64,000 nucleotides of DNA from Anseranas semipalmata. Taxonomy: Eukaryota; Chordata; Aves; Anseriformes; Anseranatidae. Below are positions 1-20,297 of the stretch, in pieces. The notes beneath the pieces were generated by a model. That model did not search any database. It was not told the origin of the DNA and saw only the letters and a program-made list of their open reading frames with translations. A program made the position numbers and the translations under genes. The stretch covers positions 658,981-722,980 of the forward strand of contig VXAA01002208.1 of NCBI GenBank assembly GCA_013399115.1. Reading direction: 5' to 3'. Each line of letters opens with the position of its first letter. The first letter of the stretch is position 1.

Positions 1-3000
1 CTGTGCCAGGCCCAGGTTAACTCCTCATCATCACTGCGGGCAGGCTGAGCCCTGCAGGTGACACTTGTGACAGGGGCTGGAGATTTAGCCCCAGATCTGC
101 GCCCATCCTGGTCCTGACTGCTGGCTGCCCCCACCACACACCTCCCAAAGAAGTTTGGCCAAAAAATAATGTGGTCTGAGACCATTCATGCCTAAAACTG
201 GGAACCCACCACATCCTGTCAGCCTGGTCTCATTTAACATGGAAACATGTTAAAATGGTTTTGGTGCCTGAATGCCCACACAGAGCTGCCCGTGTCCTGC
301 ATCCTGCCCATCACAAAAGCAGGCGAGGCAGACAGTGGAGCAGAGCAAGGAGGAAGGTGAGAGAAGGGCCGCAAGGATGGGGCGGTGCACGCACGGCACA
401 GCCCCGCTCTGCCGCGGTGCTGGCAGCACTTCCTACCCGCACGGTAATTAAGGGAACTAAAATAAATAGGGAGGGTTTCATCCCTGCAGGGATAATTCCT
501 CCTCCTGGCGGCGGCTGCCTGCAGGGCTGCCCTGGAGGGGGAGATGAGGCAGCGAAAGCTGGGGTTGGAAGTGGAAATTTCCCAGGAAGGGAGGAAATCG
601 CTTCTTTCTGGGGCGTAACCAGCCATCGCCCTCCAACAACTTTATTCACCGCTTTACCATGTCCCTAAATAGCTCCTTGAAGCAGCTGCTGTGACTTTAC
701 ATCTCCGTGCCTCTGCTCCCCTCCCAGCCTCAGGAAAGCGGCTCGCAGCCCCGATTTCCAAAGCAAGGAACCCAGAGTGGGGGGAATCCTCCGGTCCTGT
801 GCAGATGCTCCACACTGCTATGGGGAGCACGCAGCATGGAGCACGGGTGCCTGTCCCTGCTGACTATGGCACGGGTGTGTTTAGTGGCACAACACCTGTG
901 GGAGCCGGGCATCTCATCCCCTTTCTGGTTTTGGGCCTCCAAAATACTTAGGGGAGTGCAGAGCATTGGAAAGATTGGGGCTTTAAGGGCAGGAGTGGAA
1001 ATTGTGAGGCTGCCAGGGTTCTGGGGCCAAGGATACGCTTGGGGTCCTTTCGGAGAAGGGATGAGGATGTGCCAAGAGGGAATCGGTTCCCTCGGTGCAG
1101 TGGGAAAGGGAGGTCGGGAACCCCAGAGACTGGTACCCCAACCCCATCCCTGGGGACAGCCGGGGGGGACAAGAGGAGCCCCCCCAGGCGCCCGAAGACG
1201 TGCCCAGGAGAGCACTCGCAGAGGGTGCATGCAGGGGCCGGTGCCTTCGCTCAGCCAAAGCGCTGAAGTCAGCACTCTGCGGAGCCATCTGGTCCCCGGC
1301 GAGGACCCAGCACGCGCAGACGCTCCCAGGCCCCGGATGCCGCAGCTCGGCGATGCACCCAGCGAGGGGCTGGGGGAGGCGCAGAGCTGGACACCGCCTC
1401 TGCCCCACCTCCGGAGCGAGCGCAGGATCAGACATTAGCCACGCTGCCGAAAGGCTTTTTTCGAGCAATTTTCTGGTCGCATGAGCTGGGTTTTAAATGG
1501 CAACTTACCTCTTTGCTGTTGGGCCAGAAACCCAACTCAAGCTGGTAACCTCCTGGGTCAAGGTAACCTCCTGGTTCACGTGCTTTAAAGGCTCATTTTA
1601 AAAGGCCAACTTTGGCCAGCAGCCTATTGGCAAAGCCAGCAAGAGCCTCTGTGCTTGTCTCAGGTGTAACTGCAAAGTGCAGCACCAACAGGAGCTCCTG
1701 GGATGTCTTGGACCTTTTTCTTCCCCATTTCTTCTTTCAAGTTGCCCAGGAGCCCACGCAGGGCAGGATCCCTCTCTTGCCCCCAGCCCGCCCCAGGGTG
1801 GAGCAGCGTCAGACCGCACCGCTCTGTGGGCTGGGGAAACTGAGGCAGAGCAGCACAAAGCAGCGGCTGGAGGGTGCGAAGACCCAGCAGCACAGCGCTC
1901 CCTCTGTGCAACCAAATCACCCCACGCTGCCGGGCTCCGCTCCGTACCCAGCCCTGCTGCCTTCGGGAGCAGCACACGACGAGAGTGGCACGGGGAGCTG
2001 CGGGAAGCAGCGGCGCAGCCTTGCCCAGCCGGTCTCGAGGCCATCCCTCACCAGCTGCTGATGATCCCCACCAGCCCCAGCGGCTTTGTGCGGTTTCATT
2101 AAAGCTAAGCTGAGCCGTAACTCATTGGAGCAGGGAAGGCCACATTAAGAGCTGGCAGCCACGACTCCAGCTTTTCAGGCCTCCTTCCGACAGCAGACAG
2201 GTGTCACTCACAGCATCGCCTTCCCAGCTCCTTCCCCGCTGCGGAAATGGCTTTAGAGCTGCTTCTCCTCCTCCCCAGCTGCTTGGGAGAGTGGAAGGCA
2301 ATGGGGAGGCTGCCCCATACCAGCAGAGAGACCCCTCATATCACACGCGTGCAGGCAGGACATACCTGCACCCACTTGGTTAATTCTGCTTAAAATCACC
2401 CAAAGGTGAACAGGGAGGGGCCCCCAGGCTGCTCCGAGCAGGAGGCAGACAGCGGGCTGCAAGACAGCCAGGTCACCCCAGCCTGGGGGTGTGGGACCCC
2501 CACCATCTCCTCTCTGCTCCCCGTTACCGGGCCCCCAGCGCCACCTAACGACACGGCCACGGGGGACAGGGACCTTCACGGGGAAGCCGGAGGCGTCCCG
2601 GTCCCCAGAGAGAGGGACAGAGAGCATGGGACAGAGCTGGGGAGGCGGCGGGACAGCGAGCTGGGGCATGGACACGCAGGCAGCAGAGAAAGGGGGAGCT
2701 GAAGGGATTGAATGAGGATTTACATAACTGTAACGAGCCTTCCCCTGGCCACTGGGCTCAGTTCTCCATCCCTGCCCTTCGTTGACCTTGATCATCCCCT
2801 GGCTTTCCCGCAGCCCAGCATGACCCCCAGGGCATTGGCCACGTTCTGCATTGAGCAAGGACATGAGGCTCGGCAAAGGCAGACGCACCCTTTGAGCTGC
2901 TGTCACAGCCCAGAAACTCCCCTGAAGCAGCACCTGTTTGGGACGAGCCCTTTGCCGTGCTCGCAGCAAGCACCGTGACCTGCACCACGGCTACAAACGC

Positions 3001-3300
3001 GCCCTGCCACCAACATTCAAGGCAGCGCGGAAGAAAACCCCAGGGAAGAGCCAGCCCCTCGCTTCCTCATACCTGCAGGCTGGAGGCAGCCACAACAACC
3101 CCTTCACCCCCCGTTTCTGCTGAAACGCCCGGCGTCCGTGCTGCGGGCAACCCCTCCCCTCCACGCTCCCCTTTGCAAAGCGCTCGTTTGCCTCGGGACC
3201 CGGAGCTGATGTAAGCTCCTGCTCCAGGGTTCAGCGTTAGGGCTGCACCAGCCGTGAGACGGAACGAGAGCCACATCACACAAGCAGCTGTTCAACAAAA
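1..3300. other. Non-coding flank, no gene recognised
   Basis: GC-rich sequence with many short chance open frames on both strands. None resembles a known protein or has convincing splice signals. In human the next gene on this side is GRIN2C, also on the minus strand, so upstream sequence of that gene could lie here, but I see no NMDA-receptor coding exon. Small items seen are a plus-strand AATAAA at 461-466, a perfect 14-bp palindrome centred on CTGCAG at 480-493, and a 17-bp near-perfect direct duplication at 1544-1578. Confidence 0.6.
1544..1578. repeat. Two-copy 17-bp direct repeat
   Basis: GGTAACCTCCTGGGTCA at 1544-1560 is followed after one base by GGTAACCTCCTGGTTCA at 1562-1578, with one mismatch. 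The junction creates TCAAGGTAA, which resembles an SF-1/ERR/ROR half-site. An E-box CACGTG lies at the end of the second copy. A local duplication is certain; a regulatory role is only a guess. Confidence 0.7.
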
Positions 3301-3302
3301 GC

Positions 3303-3308
3303 TTTATT
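3303..3308 (-). terminator. Possible distal minus-strand poly(A) signal
   Basis: TTTATT on the plus strand is AATAAA on the minus strand. It lies about 1.4 kb beyond the FDXR stop codon, so it could be a distal FDXR cleavage signal or a chance match. The signal at 4270-4275 is nearer and more likely to be the main one. Confidence 0.25.
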
Positions 3309-3873
3309 GCTCGTTTGCGTACGAGTTCCCAGTACCACATTTCCTGAGTTTCTTAATGAGCTTGCAAATGAGATTTAAATAGAAAAGGAAGGGAAGAAAA
3401 AAAAGAAGGAGGAGAAGCCACTGATTCTCCTTGCCTAGGCTGGCACCAGACACAGGTGGGCGTACAGTGCCAGGGGTAAGTCCTCTACCCCGGGCGAGAA
3501 CTTGGAGATCACAGCTGAGCGTGGAACTGAGACAAACCCCTGCTGGGTGCTCTGGCTTGATTTACCCCCTGCCTCCATCACCGAGCCTAATTTGTTTCTG
3601 AAACACAGCCACAAGCAAGAGCCGTTGTCGCTATTTACGCAGGTCAGGGACAGGAGCAGCTCCAGTGGCACGGAGCTCCGAGGCGGCTGCAGCAGGTCAG
3701 GGTCAGCGTGGGTGGCAGGGCTGCGAGGGGAGGGGGCCACGCTGACCTGGCCCCTGCATCACGGATAAAAGGAGATTATGGCTCACGGCTTGTAATCTGG
3801 CTTAAAACCTGACACCGTCACCACGGTCAATTTGGGCTAAGAGAAGCATTTAATAAGCTTCAAGACACACCAG

Positions 3874-3892
3874 AAAAAAAAAAAAAAAAAAA
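3874..3892. repeat. Poly(A) homopolymer run
   Basis: Nineteen consecutive A residues in the non-coding flank downstream of FDXR. No retroposed gene was recognised upstream of the tract, so it is listed as simple low-complexity sequence. Confidence 0.9.
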
Positions 3893-4269
3893 CACAACCA
3901 ACAGTGAATGAAGTGAGAGGGAGCAAGGCATTGCTTGCACGATTCAGCACTGGCAGGTACCACCATACACAGGATCTCTCGTGATCCGGAACAAGGCAAT
4001 TACACGGTTGTTATCCCATTCCACCCCACAAGCTCTGTCGGGGATTTAATTGTGGGAGGCAGAAAACAAATTAATGCCCTTGTCTGTTTGTTTAGAGCTC
4101 GCACCAGGCAGACAGCAAACAGTCCCTCCCCGCGCAAGAGGAGCTGGCTTGCCTTGGGACATGCTACAGCAGAGACGCGGCACTCGGCTGGCTGCTTCCG
4201 AGATTAAGGCAGTCACAGACAAAGAAGCCAGACTCAAGTGGCAGGTCCAACTTGGCTTTCCTGGAAGGG

Positions 4270-4275
4270 TTTATT
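4270..4275 (-). terminator. FDXR: Likely FDXR poly(A) signal
   Basis: TTTATT on the plus strand reads AATAAA on the minus strand, 424 bases past the FDXR stop at 4699-4701. It is the first canonical hexamer downstream of that stop. The 3' untranslated region would then be about 0.45 kb. RNA evidence is needed to choose between this and the signal at 3303-3308. Confidence 0.55.
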
Positions 4276-4698
4276 TAAAAACAATTATTATTAAAAATAG
4301 CCTGCTCAGGCACGAATGACAAGGCAACGAAGCCATTTGGCTTGAGGCTTAAAGGGGAGGCAGCAAGACACAAGAAAGTTTCTCTATGTTACTTGCCATG
4401 GGGAAAGTGCCGGGCCAAGGCTCCCGCCACGTGCACGCTTCCCCTCGCCTGCTCCAGCTAATTCACCCAGGGACAGGAATCGCCTTCAGGCTGCACAGAT
4501 GTGGGGCCAGCCCACAGCCTCAGATGTTCTGAGTCACTTCAGGAATGCAGAGTTCATTGTTACTGGAGAGCCCCAAGTGTCACACTCATCCCCAGATCAG
4601 CCACCAGCCCCGGCACAAGTCCTGCACTCCCATAACCCGCTGGCATCACCCCAGGTCGGTACCGGGCGGACCAGTGCCGTGTTCCCACCACTGCTGCT

Positions 4699-13006
<8,308 letters not shown>

Positions 13007-13215
13007 CCCGGCCGCAGCCGCCGCCACCGCCCCTCCTCCCCACCGACCAATCACGAAGCGGGAAAGCTCCGTATTTAGCATAACTCCACCCCTACGGCGC
13101 CGCGCCGGCAGCCAATGGATGCTAGCGGCTGGCCGGAAGTGGGAAGTATCATAGAGAGGAAGGGAGGGAAAGGCCGTCTCGCAGCCGTTCTGGCCGGTTC
13201 TCTCTATGGGTGAGG

Positions 13216-15594
13216 CCTCCGCGGTACCCTGGGTCCGCGGGCGGGGAGCGGGGTCAGCACATCGGCGCCACGGCTTCGGCTTTTAATTGTACGTGCTTAT
13301 TTATTTCCGAGAGTGATGAGTTGCAAAGGTCTCCCGGGGGAAGGCGAGCTCAGAGACTGGTTTTTAAACCATCCAGTGCAGCGAGGCTGTTGTTACCACC
13401 AAGCCAGGAGCAACCCGCAGCATCCCCCAGCAGAGGATAAAGCATTCGTGCCGGAGGCAGCAGATAAATGCTCCCAACTCCAGCCTCCACGATGGTTCCT
13501 ATTTTATTTCCTTTTAATTCCCCATCACCTGGCGCGGTTCAGATCCCACAGCTGGCACCTCCCGGAGGGGTGCAGCCGGAGCACCCCACCTGGCCACAGC
13601 CCCTGCGCAATGCACCGGGCAGGGAAATCAGCTCAACGGGCCCAGAAGATGCTTAAAGGCTGTACAGATGCCAAAGCATGCAGACATGCACTAAAGGGGC
13701 TTTTAAAAAGCAGTTACGACTGTCAAGAGTTTACAGCTAGAAGCTGATCTTAATAAGGGTCGTAAAACCCACGTGCCTTCTTGCATGGTCTTGGAGATTG
13801 GTTCCTGGCTTTCTGCAGAGGCATGCTGAGGCTGGCCATGTGCCTCCGTCTGCACCGGCTCCTTCAGGCTGTTTGCAGTGAGGGCCAGGATTTCCAATGG
13901 CTTTAAAGTGTAACCCCAAATAGCATCGTTAATCTCACCCACAAAAAGGGGCATTGCTCAAGGCAGAAATGTGGGGGGTTCTGAGCAAAGGTCCCTGGGC
14001 ATCTCCCTTTTAAGCAGAAGCAGTGAGTTTGCTCCATTAACCTCTGCTGAATCTGCCCCTTCTGACAGCAAATAATGCATGTATTTGCCAAACCACAAGT
14101 CACCTCCCGCTGGCTGAAGGCTCTCCTAGCATTTGCCTTTAGATGGCACTGTGTGAAACAATATCCACCCAAATCCCGCTGTGGAAAGGGCTGTTGCTCC
14201 CAACAATGCTTAGAAACATTTTGGGACAGATTCTTTTGCATCAGGGGAGGAGAACGAGCATTTCCTGCCCACCCTGCTCCCTGCCAGTGGGGCTGAAAAG
14301 CCCGGAGGTCCATGTGGAGCCGGGATGAGCCCATCTGAACCAAAAGCACCACTCACAGGCACTCAGCCCCCATTATTCTGGCACATGCAGCAGGGCTTGG
14401 CTCGGAGGCTCAGTTACAAACACCACTGCAGGGGCAGGAGAGCAGCAAGAGGCTCTGCCACCCCCAGAGCTTCACCTCCCACAGACCTCACAAAACACAC
14501 GCTCCAAGATTTTTGTCCTTTGGATGTTTCACAATGTCCTGGATCGATAAAACTGCATGGGACCTGCAAGAGGGGACACGGACACGCCAACACCCAGCAA
14601 CGTGGCTGCTCCAGGGTATCAGCATCCCCCAGGATCAACCAGTAATTCCTATTTCTGCCCCACAGGAGCAGATCCAGGGACAGCTTTGCAAAACCCAGGG
14701 TTGGTGCCACGTCCTGCGCTGGTCCCAGTTGGACCAGCTGCCTTCTCTGCTTCACCCTCCCCCCCCCCACAATGCTGGGCTGAACTTTGTTATTGGTCTT
14801 GCAGGGTTGAGATAACGAAAGCACCCGGGGAAAGGCAGTGCCAGCATCCTCCCCCTGGCAGCGGTGCAGCAGGATGAGTCCAGCCCTGGCTGAACAGGGA
14901 GCAGCTCCCAGGCTCGTGCAGGCTGGAAATCTGCCCGCCATCCTCCTGCTGAACCCTTGCAAAAAGGCCTGGCAGGAGCCGTGGCTGCTGCTGGGGTCAC
15001 CTCCAGCACCCCCATACGGACACCCCGTGTGGGACGTGGGATCCCCACAGGACTTGCTCCAGCAACAACAACAACAACAAAAACAGAAATAAAGAAGATC
15101 CACTTCCACACTTTGAGGCTGAATTTGCCAAATCCTTGTTCCTAGAAGGGACTGATTTCCCCCCAGGTCACGTAAAGCACAGCAGCAGTGACAGCCCCCT
15201 CCCAGGGTCAGCCTGAGCCCCCACCACGTCCACAGCATCTTCCTGCAGCCCCTGGCCCTGGGAAGGGCTCTGGGTGCCCAGGTGACACGTCCCTGCCCAC
15301 CTGGTCCTGCCCCAGGGAGGACACAGCCAGCGGACGGGGCTTTGCTTTGCTCTCCCTAAGCGTGAAAGCAGAGCGGGTAAAACTAAACCCTGGCCGTGAG
15401 CAGCTCAGGGGGCCAGGACCCCCTTTCGGTCCCTGGCATTGGCATCGCTCTTCTCGGGGCAGCGCTCGCTACCCAAAAGCAAGACCTCGGGGAGAAGCGA
15501 TTCCTATATGGCTGCTTCACAGAGGTGAGCGGCTGCAGGGCCCCGCTCCTGCCGCGCCAGCCCCGCCGTGGGTCCCTGTCGCCAGCCCCCAGCC
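13216..15594. other. Between FDXR promoter and FADS6 stop codon
   Basis: 2.4 kb with no recognised coding sequence. Part is likely the FADS6 3' untranslated region, which would extend leftwards from 15594. Minus-strand AATAAA occurs at 13503-13508. A plus-strand AATAAA at 15088-15093 follows a short CAA repeat at 15062-15080 and could end a plus-strand transcript. A run of ten C residues lies near 14760. Confidence 0.5.
13503..13508 (-). terminator. FADS6: Possible FADS6 poly(A) signal
   Basis: TTTATT on the plus strand is AATAAA for the minus strand. It is the first canonical hexamer I find downstream of the FADS6 stop, but it implies a 2.1 kb 3' untranslated region ending close to the FDXR promoter. 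Confidence 0.3.
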
Positions 15595-18500
15595 TCACTG
15601 GATGCCCACCAGCTCCGTTATGGGGGGCGCGTGGACCATCAGCTCCTCGTATTTCTGCAGGAAGAGCCGGAGCCTGGCGGCGTATGTGTCCTCGTTGTAG
15701 GGCAGCTTCTTCTCCTTCAGGTACTGGGAGACGATGGGTTTGATCTGCAGAGGCAGAGGCAGAGTCAGTCCGTGCAGAGGCAGTGCTGGAGCTTGCATGA
15801 GGTTTCCAGCCAGAGCACCGCTGAGCTCCCTGCCCAGGAGACCCAGCGCATCCCCAAATGGGGCTGGAGAAGGTAGCGCGAGCTACAACAAGTGTGCTAT
15901 GAAAATTAAGAGGGAGGCAGTATCCAATTGCAGCAATAAGGGGAGTTCCCCTGGCAAAATGCCTTTGCAGGGTTAGGACAGACGCCCTAACAGGGCACTT
16001 AACGAGGGCTGGCCCTGCGTGCTCCCCACTTGCACCCACAGTTATCCCCAGTAGTTGGATAGGGGCTGGTCCTACCCGCCCCATCAGCACAACCTGAACA
16101 GCCCTTGTGCCAGCGCTCCCTCCTCAAAATTACTCCATTTTTGTCCATAATTGAGGCTGAAAACAAGGTGTTAAATGGACGGAGATCCCTGCCTCTGCAT
16201 CTCCTCCAGTCGGGGCAGCACTCACATCCCAGGTTTTCAACGCATCCCACGCCTCGGAGCAACAAGGATGGGCAAGACCAAAACGATCGGAGCCTGGTGT
16301 GGACTCCGGGTGAGATTAATGACAGACAGCGCGGTGCTCGAGACGCGTTCCCAAGCGAAGAGGCAGGAGCAGCCCGGAGTGCCAGGAGGATGCCGGAGGC
16401 TGGGATGGGGCTCAGGGCCGGCTCACCTTGAGGCACATGTTGTCGGACAGGCTGGGGAAGAGGTGGTGCTCCACGTGGCAGCTGATGAGCGAGTGGCCGA
16501 AGGACCAGTCGAGCAGGGCGTTGCGGGGCAGGTTGAGCACGCCCAGGCTCATCAGGTGGATGCGCTTGGGTTTCCGATCGGCAGCGAACATGGGGAGGCC
16601 GATGTGCTGCAAGAGAGGTAGGGTGGGTCCCGTGGCCCCCCAGGGAAAGCGGTGGCTCCAGCAGCACCGAGCCAGGGTTCAGCTGGTTCCATCCTGAGGT
16701 CTCCTCTCCATGAGTAAACACCATGCACGGAGCCACCGAGGAGACCCCCGGGCTCTGTCCCCCCCAAGGCACTGACCCTTCAGGGCAGCCCAGGAACTGC
16801 AACACCATTTACATTTCCAAATGCAAACACACCAACCCCCAAACCACAGGCCACCACAGAGGACATCACCCAGCCATTCCTCCTCCTCTGCCCTGACTTT
16901 CTCCCAGCAACATTCCCATTACAACATCAGCACGAAGGAGATTACAACCAAGGCTGCTCGCCTTAAGCTGACGCAAGAGACAGCCAGCAAGGTCAGGACC
17001 GGGAGGCGGCTCGCCTGTCTCCAGCACCACTGGGACATCTTGGAGCTTCAGGTTTCTACCTGGAATATGTTGACGTGGATGTAGGGGTGGGCCAGGAGGG
17101 AGCGGGTGAGCAGCATGCAGAGCAGGGCGGACCACGGCGACTGGAAGCCCGAGACGTGGAGCAGCAGCCAGTAATGGCAGTAAAGACCCAAGGACATGCA
17201 GCAGACGGTGCGGAGAGCTGCCTTCAGCTCCACGTTCCTCAGCAAATCTGTGCCAGGAAGAAGAGGCAGCACGTGGTGGTAGCCCATCCACTCTTCATTT
17301 CCCTTTCCTCTCCAAAACCCCTGCTGAGCTGCTCGTTTCGGGGCCGGAGATGCCCCAGGGCAGGACCCTGCTGGCTGCAGCCCCAGCAGCGGGGCAGGGG
17401 CTGGGACCACAAAGCTGTAAGTCATCACAGGGGGATTTGGCTGCATCCTCATTTCCTATAGCCTGCCAAGCCACTGTCTGCACTTCTGGCATTGCCCAGA
17501 GCTGTGTTCAGCCCAACGGGCTGTGCTCCCAAAGCCTGTCAGCATTTTCTGGGCTCTTCTCCCTCGATCGTTTCTTGGCACTACCATTTCTTCCAAGTCA
17601 CTGCTTTGCTTGCCTGAGCTCGTTGTACCCCAGCCCGTCCCATCCCTGCACACCTCGCCCCCGTATGCAGCCAGCAACATGCTCCCACCTACCTGCCAGC
17701 CTGAACCCTGCTACAGCCAAATATCTGAATTAAAGGAGAACAAATCGGGGGCACTTCAGGCTCACGATGGCTTTTGTAAGAGCTTTCAATGCTTGACCCA
17801 GCACAGGAAGGTCTAAAACATTTCTGAGCACCAGCAGAAAGGAGAGAGGTGAGAGCAAGCTCCCCGTGTGCAGGACCCCATCCCAGGGTGGTTGGGCACA
17901 TACCTAGTGCAACCAGGGGGGTTATGATGGGCACCGCGAGAGGCGCGATGAACATGTAGACGTAGCGGTTCAGGAAAGGAAGCTTCCAGGTGCTGGAGTC
18001 CCCCAGGCCGATGACGTTGGTGTAGCCATGGTGGAGCTTCACGTGGTTGTAGGTGGCTTGTTCAGCCGTGAAAGCCGAGCAGAGCTGGGGGGGAAGAGAA
18101 AGGAGAGGTGATGCCAGCAGCTGTGCGTGAGGGTCGGGCACCATGGGCGATGCTCTGCACCCCACAGGCTCCAAACCAGGCTGGAAATGGACTTTTAGAG
18201 TTAAACGCTAGAAACCATCCCCACCATTCACCCCATCTCCTCCAGCAAAGCCCCGCAAATGGTGGTGTTCCTGGTGCTCACTGGGAAGGTGCTGATGGGG
18301 CTTTTGGGGGCTGCCACCCGAACCCCGCTCACCTCGATGAAGAAGACAGCCCACACTTTGCCCCAGGACTTGGACTCGGTCAGGGCGTTGTGGCTGGCCA
18401 GGTGGCTGCCCTTCACGGCCAGGGTGTGATGCACCACGCCGAGGGCGAGGACGCCGGCCAGGAAAGGGACGGCCTGGGCTGAGCGCAGGCACAGGAACCC

Positions 18501-19921
18501 TGCGGAGAAACCCCCAGGCAGGGGCTCAGCCACCAGCACGTGCTGCAGCGCTCCTCACCTCCCTCCGCTCGCAGCCAGGGCTCAGGGGTGTTGCTGCACT
18601 GAAATGCGCCGGCTGCTGCCCTAAACCTGTTTTTCAGACATAATTATAGGTATTTAAACTGCCCAAGCTGGTAAGCATGACTCCACGCTGCCCTTCGTGG
18701 CCGGGCCAGCCACGCTCGCAGTCAGGCTGCAGGTTTGGCCATTTCCAGCCGTGATGGCACCAGGCATTGCTGGTGTGTGCACCCCACCCGCCCAGCCGGG
18801 CCCCATCCCAGCAAGCTCCAGCCAGGAACCTGCATCACTCGGATTGCCTGGCTTTGGGCACGAGCCAGCTGAACCCTGGGACATGCGCAAGAGAGAAAAC
18901 AAACTCCCTGCAAGAGCCATGGGCTTGTAAGAGCTCCACGTCTCGTGGGTCAGACCTGGTGGCAATTTTGTCCCAATATAACTTTCCAGACTCAGCCAGG
19001 AGAGGAAGGACAGGGGATTTCTGGGGACAAATACAACTCTGCCATGATTTCAGCAGCCCCAGTATTCAAAAGAAAAAGTAGGCACCGGCCACAACTTCCT
19101 TCTGCACCAGCAAAGCGCTGCATGGCTCACATCCCCCTGGCACTGTCAGGTCCCAGTGGGGGACAGGGAGGGTGCAGCCCTCCCATGGCAGCACTGCCCT
19201 CTTCCTCCATTGCATCTGCTGCTGCCTTGGGGACGATCGAGAGGGGCCCCTCTGAAGGCAAGTCCAGCCTGCAGCCACCAGCACCCGCTGCCCCGTGGGT
19301 AACGCATACCGGGGCAGAGCTGAGCGCTCCCCTGCACCCACCACTGCTCAGGGCATCCTTACCCAAACCCCATGGGTTTCCCTGCCCGGCTGCTGGGCAC
19401 TGCTAGGCACACACACCTCCGTGTCCCACCCCGTCCCCACCTGCCCTGGCACTGTCCTGTCACCCACTGCAGGTTTCTAGTGGGGTCAGGGTGCCCCGTG
19501 GCACAACACAGGGTAAACGGTTTATTGCAGCTTTGTTACAGCTTAACAGGCTGCAAGCAGGCTTCCAGCACAAAGCCCCTTGCTCTCTGCACCACCAGTG
19601 CCAAAGCTGCGAGGAGGCAGCGGGAGCCCCAGGCCCCCCCAGGCTCGGGGGGCTCTTACCTGCTGGGAGTGCAAGGATGCTGCAGGCGAGGATGCAGGCA
19701 TCCACGCCGTGCCGCTCCCACCAGCTGCTGCTCTTCACCACCTTCTGCACCCGCTCCGAGAGCTCAGCCATGAGGGCTTCCTCGCCCCCTGCCACCCCAT
19801 GCTGCTCCGGGTCCTTCCCTGCTCGCTGCAGGGCCCCACACACATCTTCTCCCCATCCAGCAGTCGTGTCCCCATCACCCAGGGCTGGCCCCAGCTCGTG
19901 GTCCTCTGTCATCACCTCCAT
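15595..19921 (-). CDS. FADS6: Fatty acid desaturase 6 (six coding exons)
   Basis: Member of the membrane fatty-acid desaturase family, with an expected di-iron centre in the endoplasmic reticulum; its substrate is not established. Coding exons in order: 19921-19660, 18499-18333, 18084-17904, 17247-17060, 16606-16427, 15744-15595. Phases agree throughout and give 375 residues, close to the human protein. Exon 1 carries SSSWWERHGVDACILA, shared with human. The three histidine clusters are visible: HLASH in exon 2, HVKLHH in exon 3 and HVEHH in exon 5. Hydrophobic membrane segments flank them. The C-terminus reads APPITELVGIQ. The start at 19919-19921 (MEVMTED) was chosen for length; a second ATG lies three codons inside and another 40 codons upstream at 20039-20041. 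The frame stays open even further upstream, so the start is the least certain point. The MEP repeats of human FADS6 are absent. Confidence 0.95.
18500..19659 (-). other. FADS6: FADS6 intron 1
   Basis: 1.16 kb intron with donor GTAAGA next to 19660 and an acceptor next to 18499. No repeat family or internal gene was recognised. Confidence 0.85.
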
Positions 19922-20070
19922 CCCGCTGCCATCAGGAGCTGGCACATCCTGGTGCGGGGTGTCCTGTGTCCCCCCAGGGCTGGTGGCACCGTTGGCGTGC
20001 TGTCCCCTCCGCCTCGCCGCGTCGCCATCCTCCAGCGGCATCTCCCTGCTGAGCACAGGCGATGCAGAAC

Positions 20071-20126
20071 GATAGCACCCAAGGTGCAGAATAACACCCA
20101 GGGTGCAGGACAGCACCCGGAGCGCA
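20071..20126. repeat. Three imperfect 18-19 bp tandem repeats
   Basis: Units at 20071-20088, 20089-20107 and 20108-20126 share an ACCC-AGGTGCA-like core. They lie just upstream of the most distal candidate FADS6 start. The unit length is not a multiple of three throughout, so they do not look like a peptide repeat. Confidence 0.65.
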
Positions 20127-20250
20127 GCCCACAGCCTTCGGTGCCTCGACGGTGGCCTCGTCCCTCCCGTGTCCCCCGGCCACCAGCGCTGCAGCCAGGC
20201 TCCGCAGCTCCGGCTGAAGGACACGGGAAGGGCGGAGGGGGACGGGGAGG

Positions 20251-20297
20251 GTAATAATAAAAAATAAATAAATAAAAACAATAAAACCAAAAACCCG
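20251..20297. repeat. A/T-rich low-complexity tract
   Basis: Repeated AATAA and AAATA units on the plus strand inside otherwise very GC-rich sequence. On the FADS6 strand it is T-rich and precedes a possible splice acceptor. Confidence 0.85.

Noticed and set aside
1..3300. GRIN2C exons expected from human gene order
   Set aside because: No frame resembles the GluN2C N-terminus or any NMDA-receptor segment, so the gene must lie beyond the left edge.
13670..13692. Two CATG cores near FDXR considered as a p53 response element
   Set aside because: FDXR is a known p53 target, but the cores are eight bases apart and the flanks break the RRRCWWGYYY pattern.
19505..19550. Sequence similar to a well-known viral early poly(A) region (GTTTATTGCAGCTTTGTTACAG)
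   Set aside because: Short partial similarity only, inside FADS6 intron 1. There is no vector or viral sequence around it.
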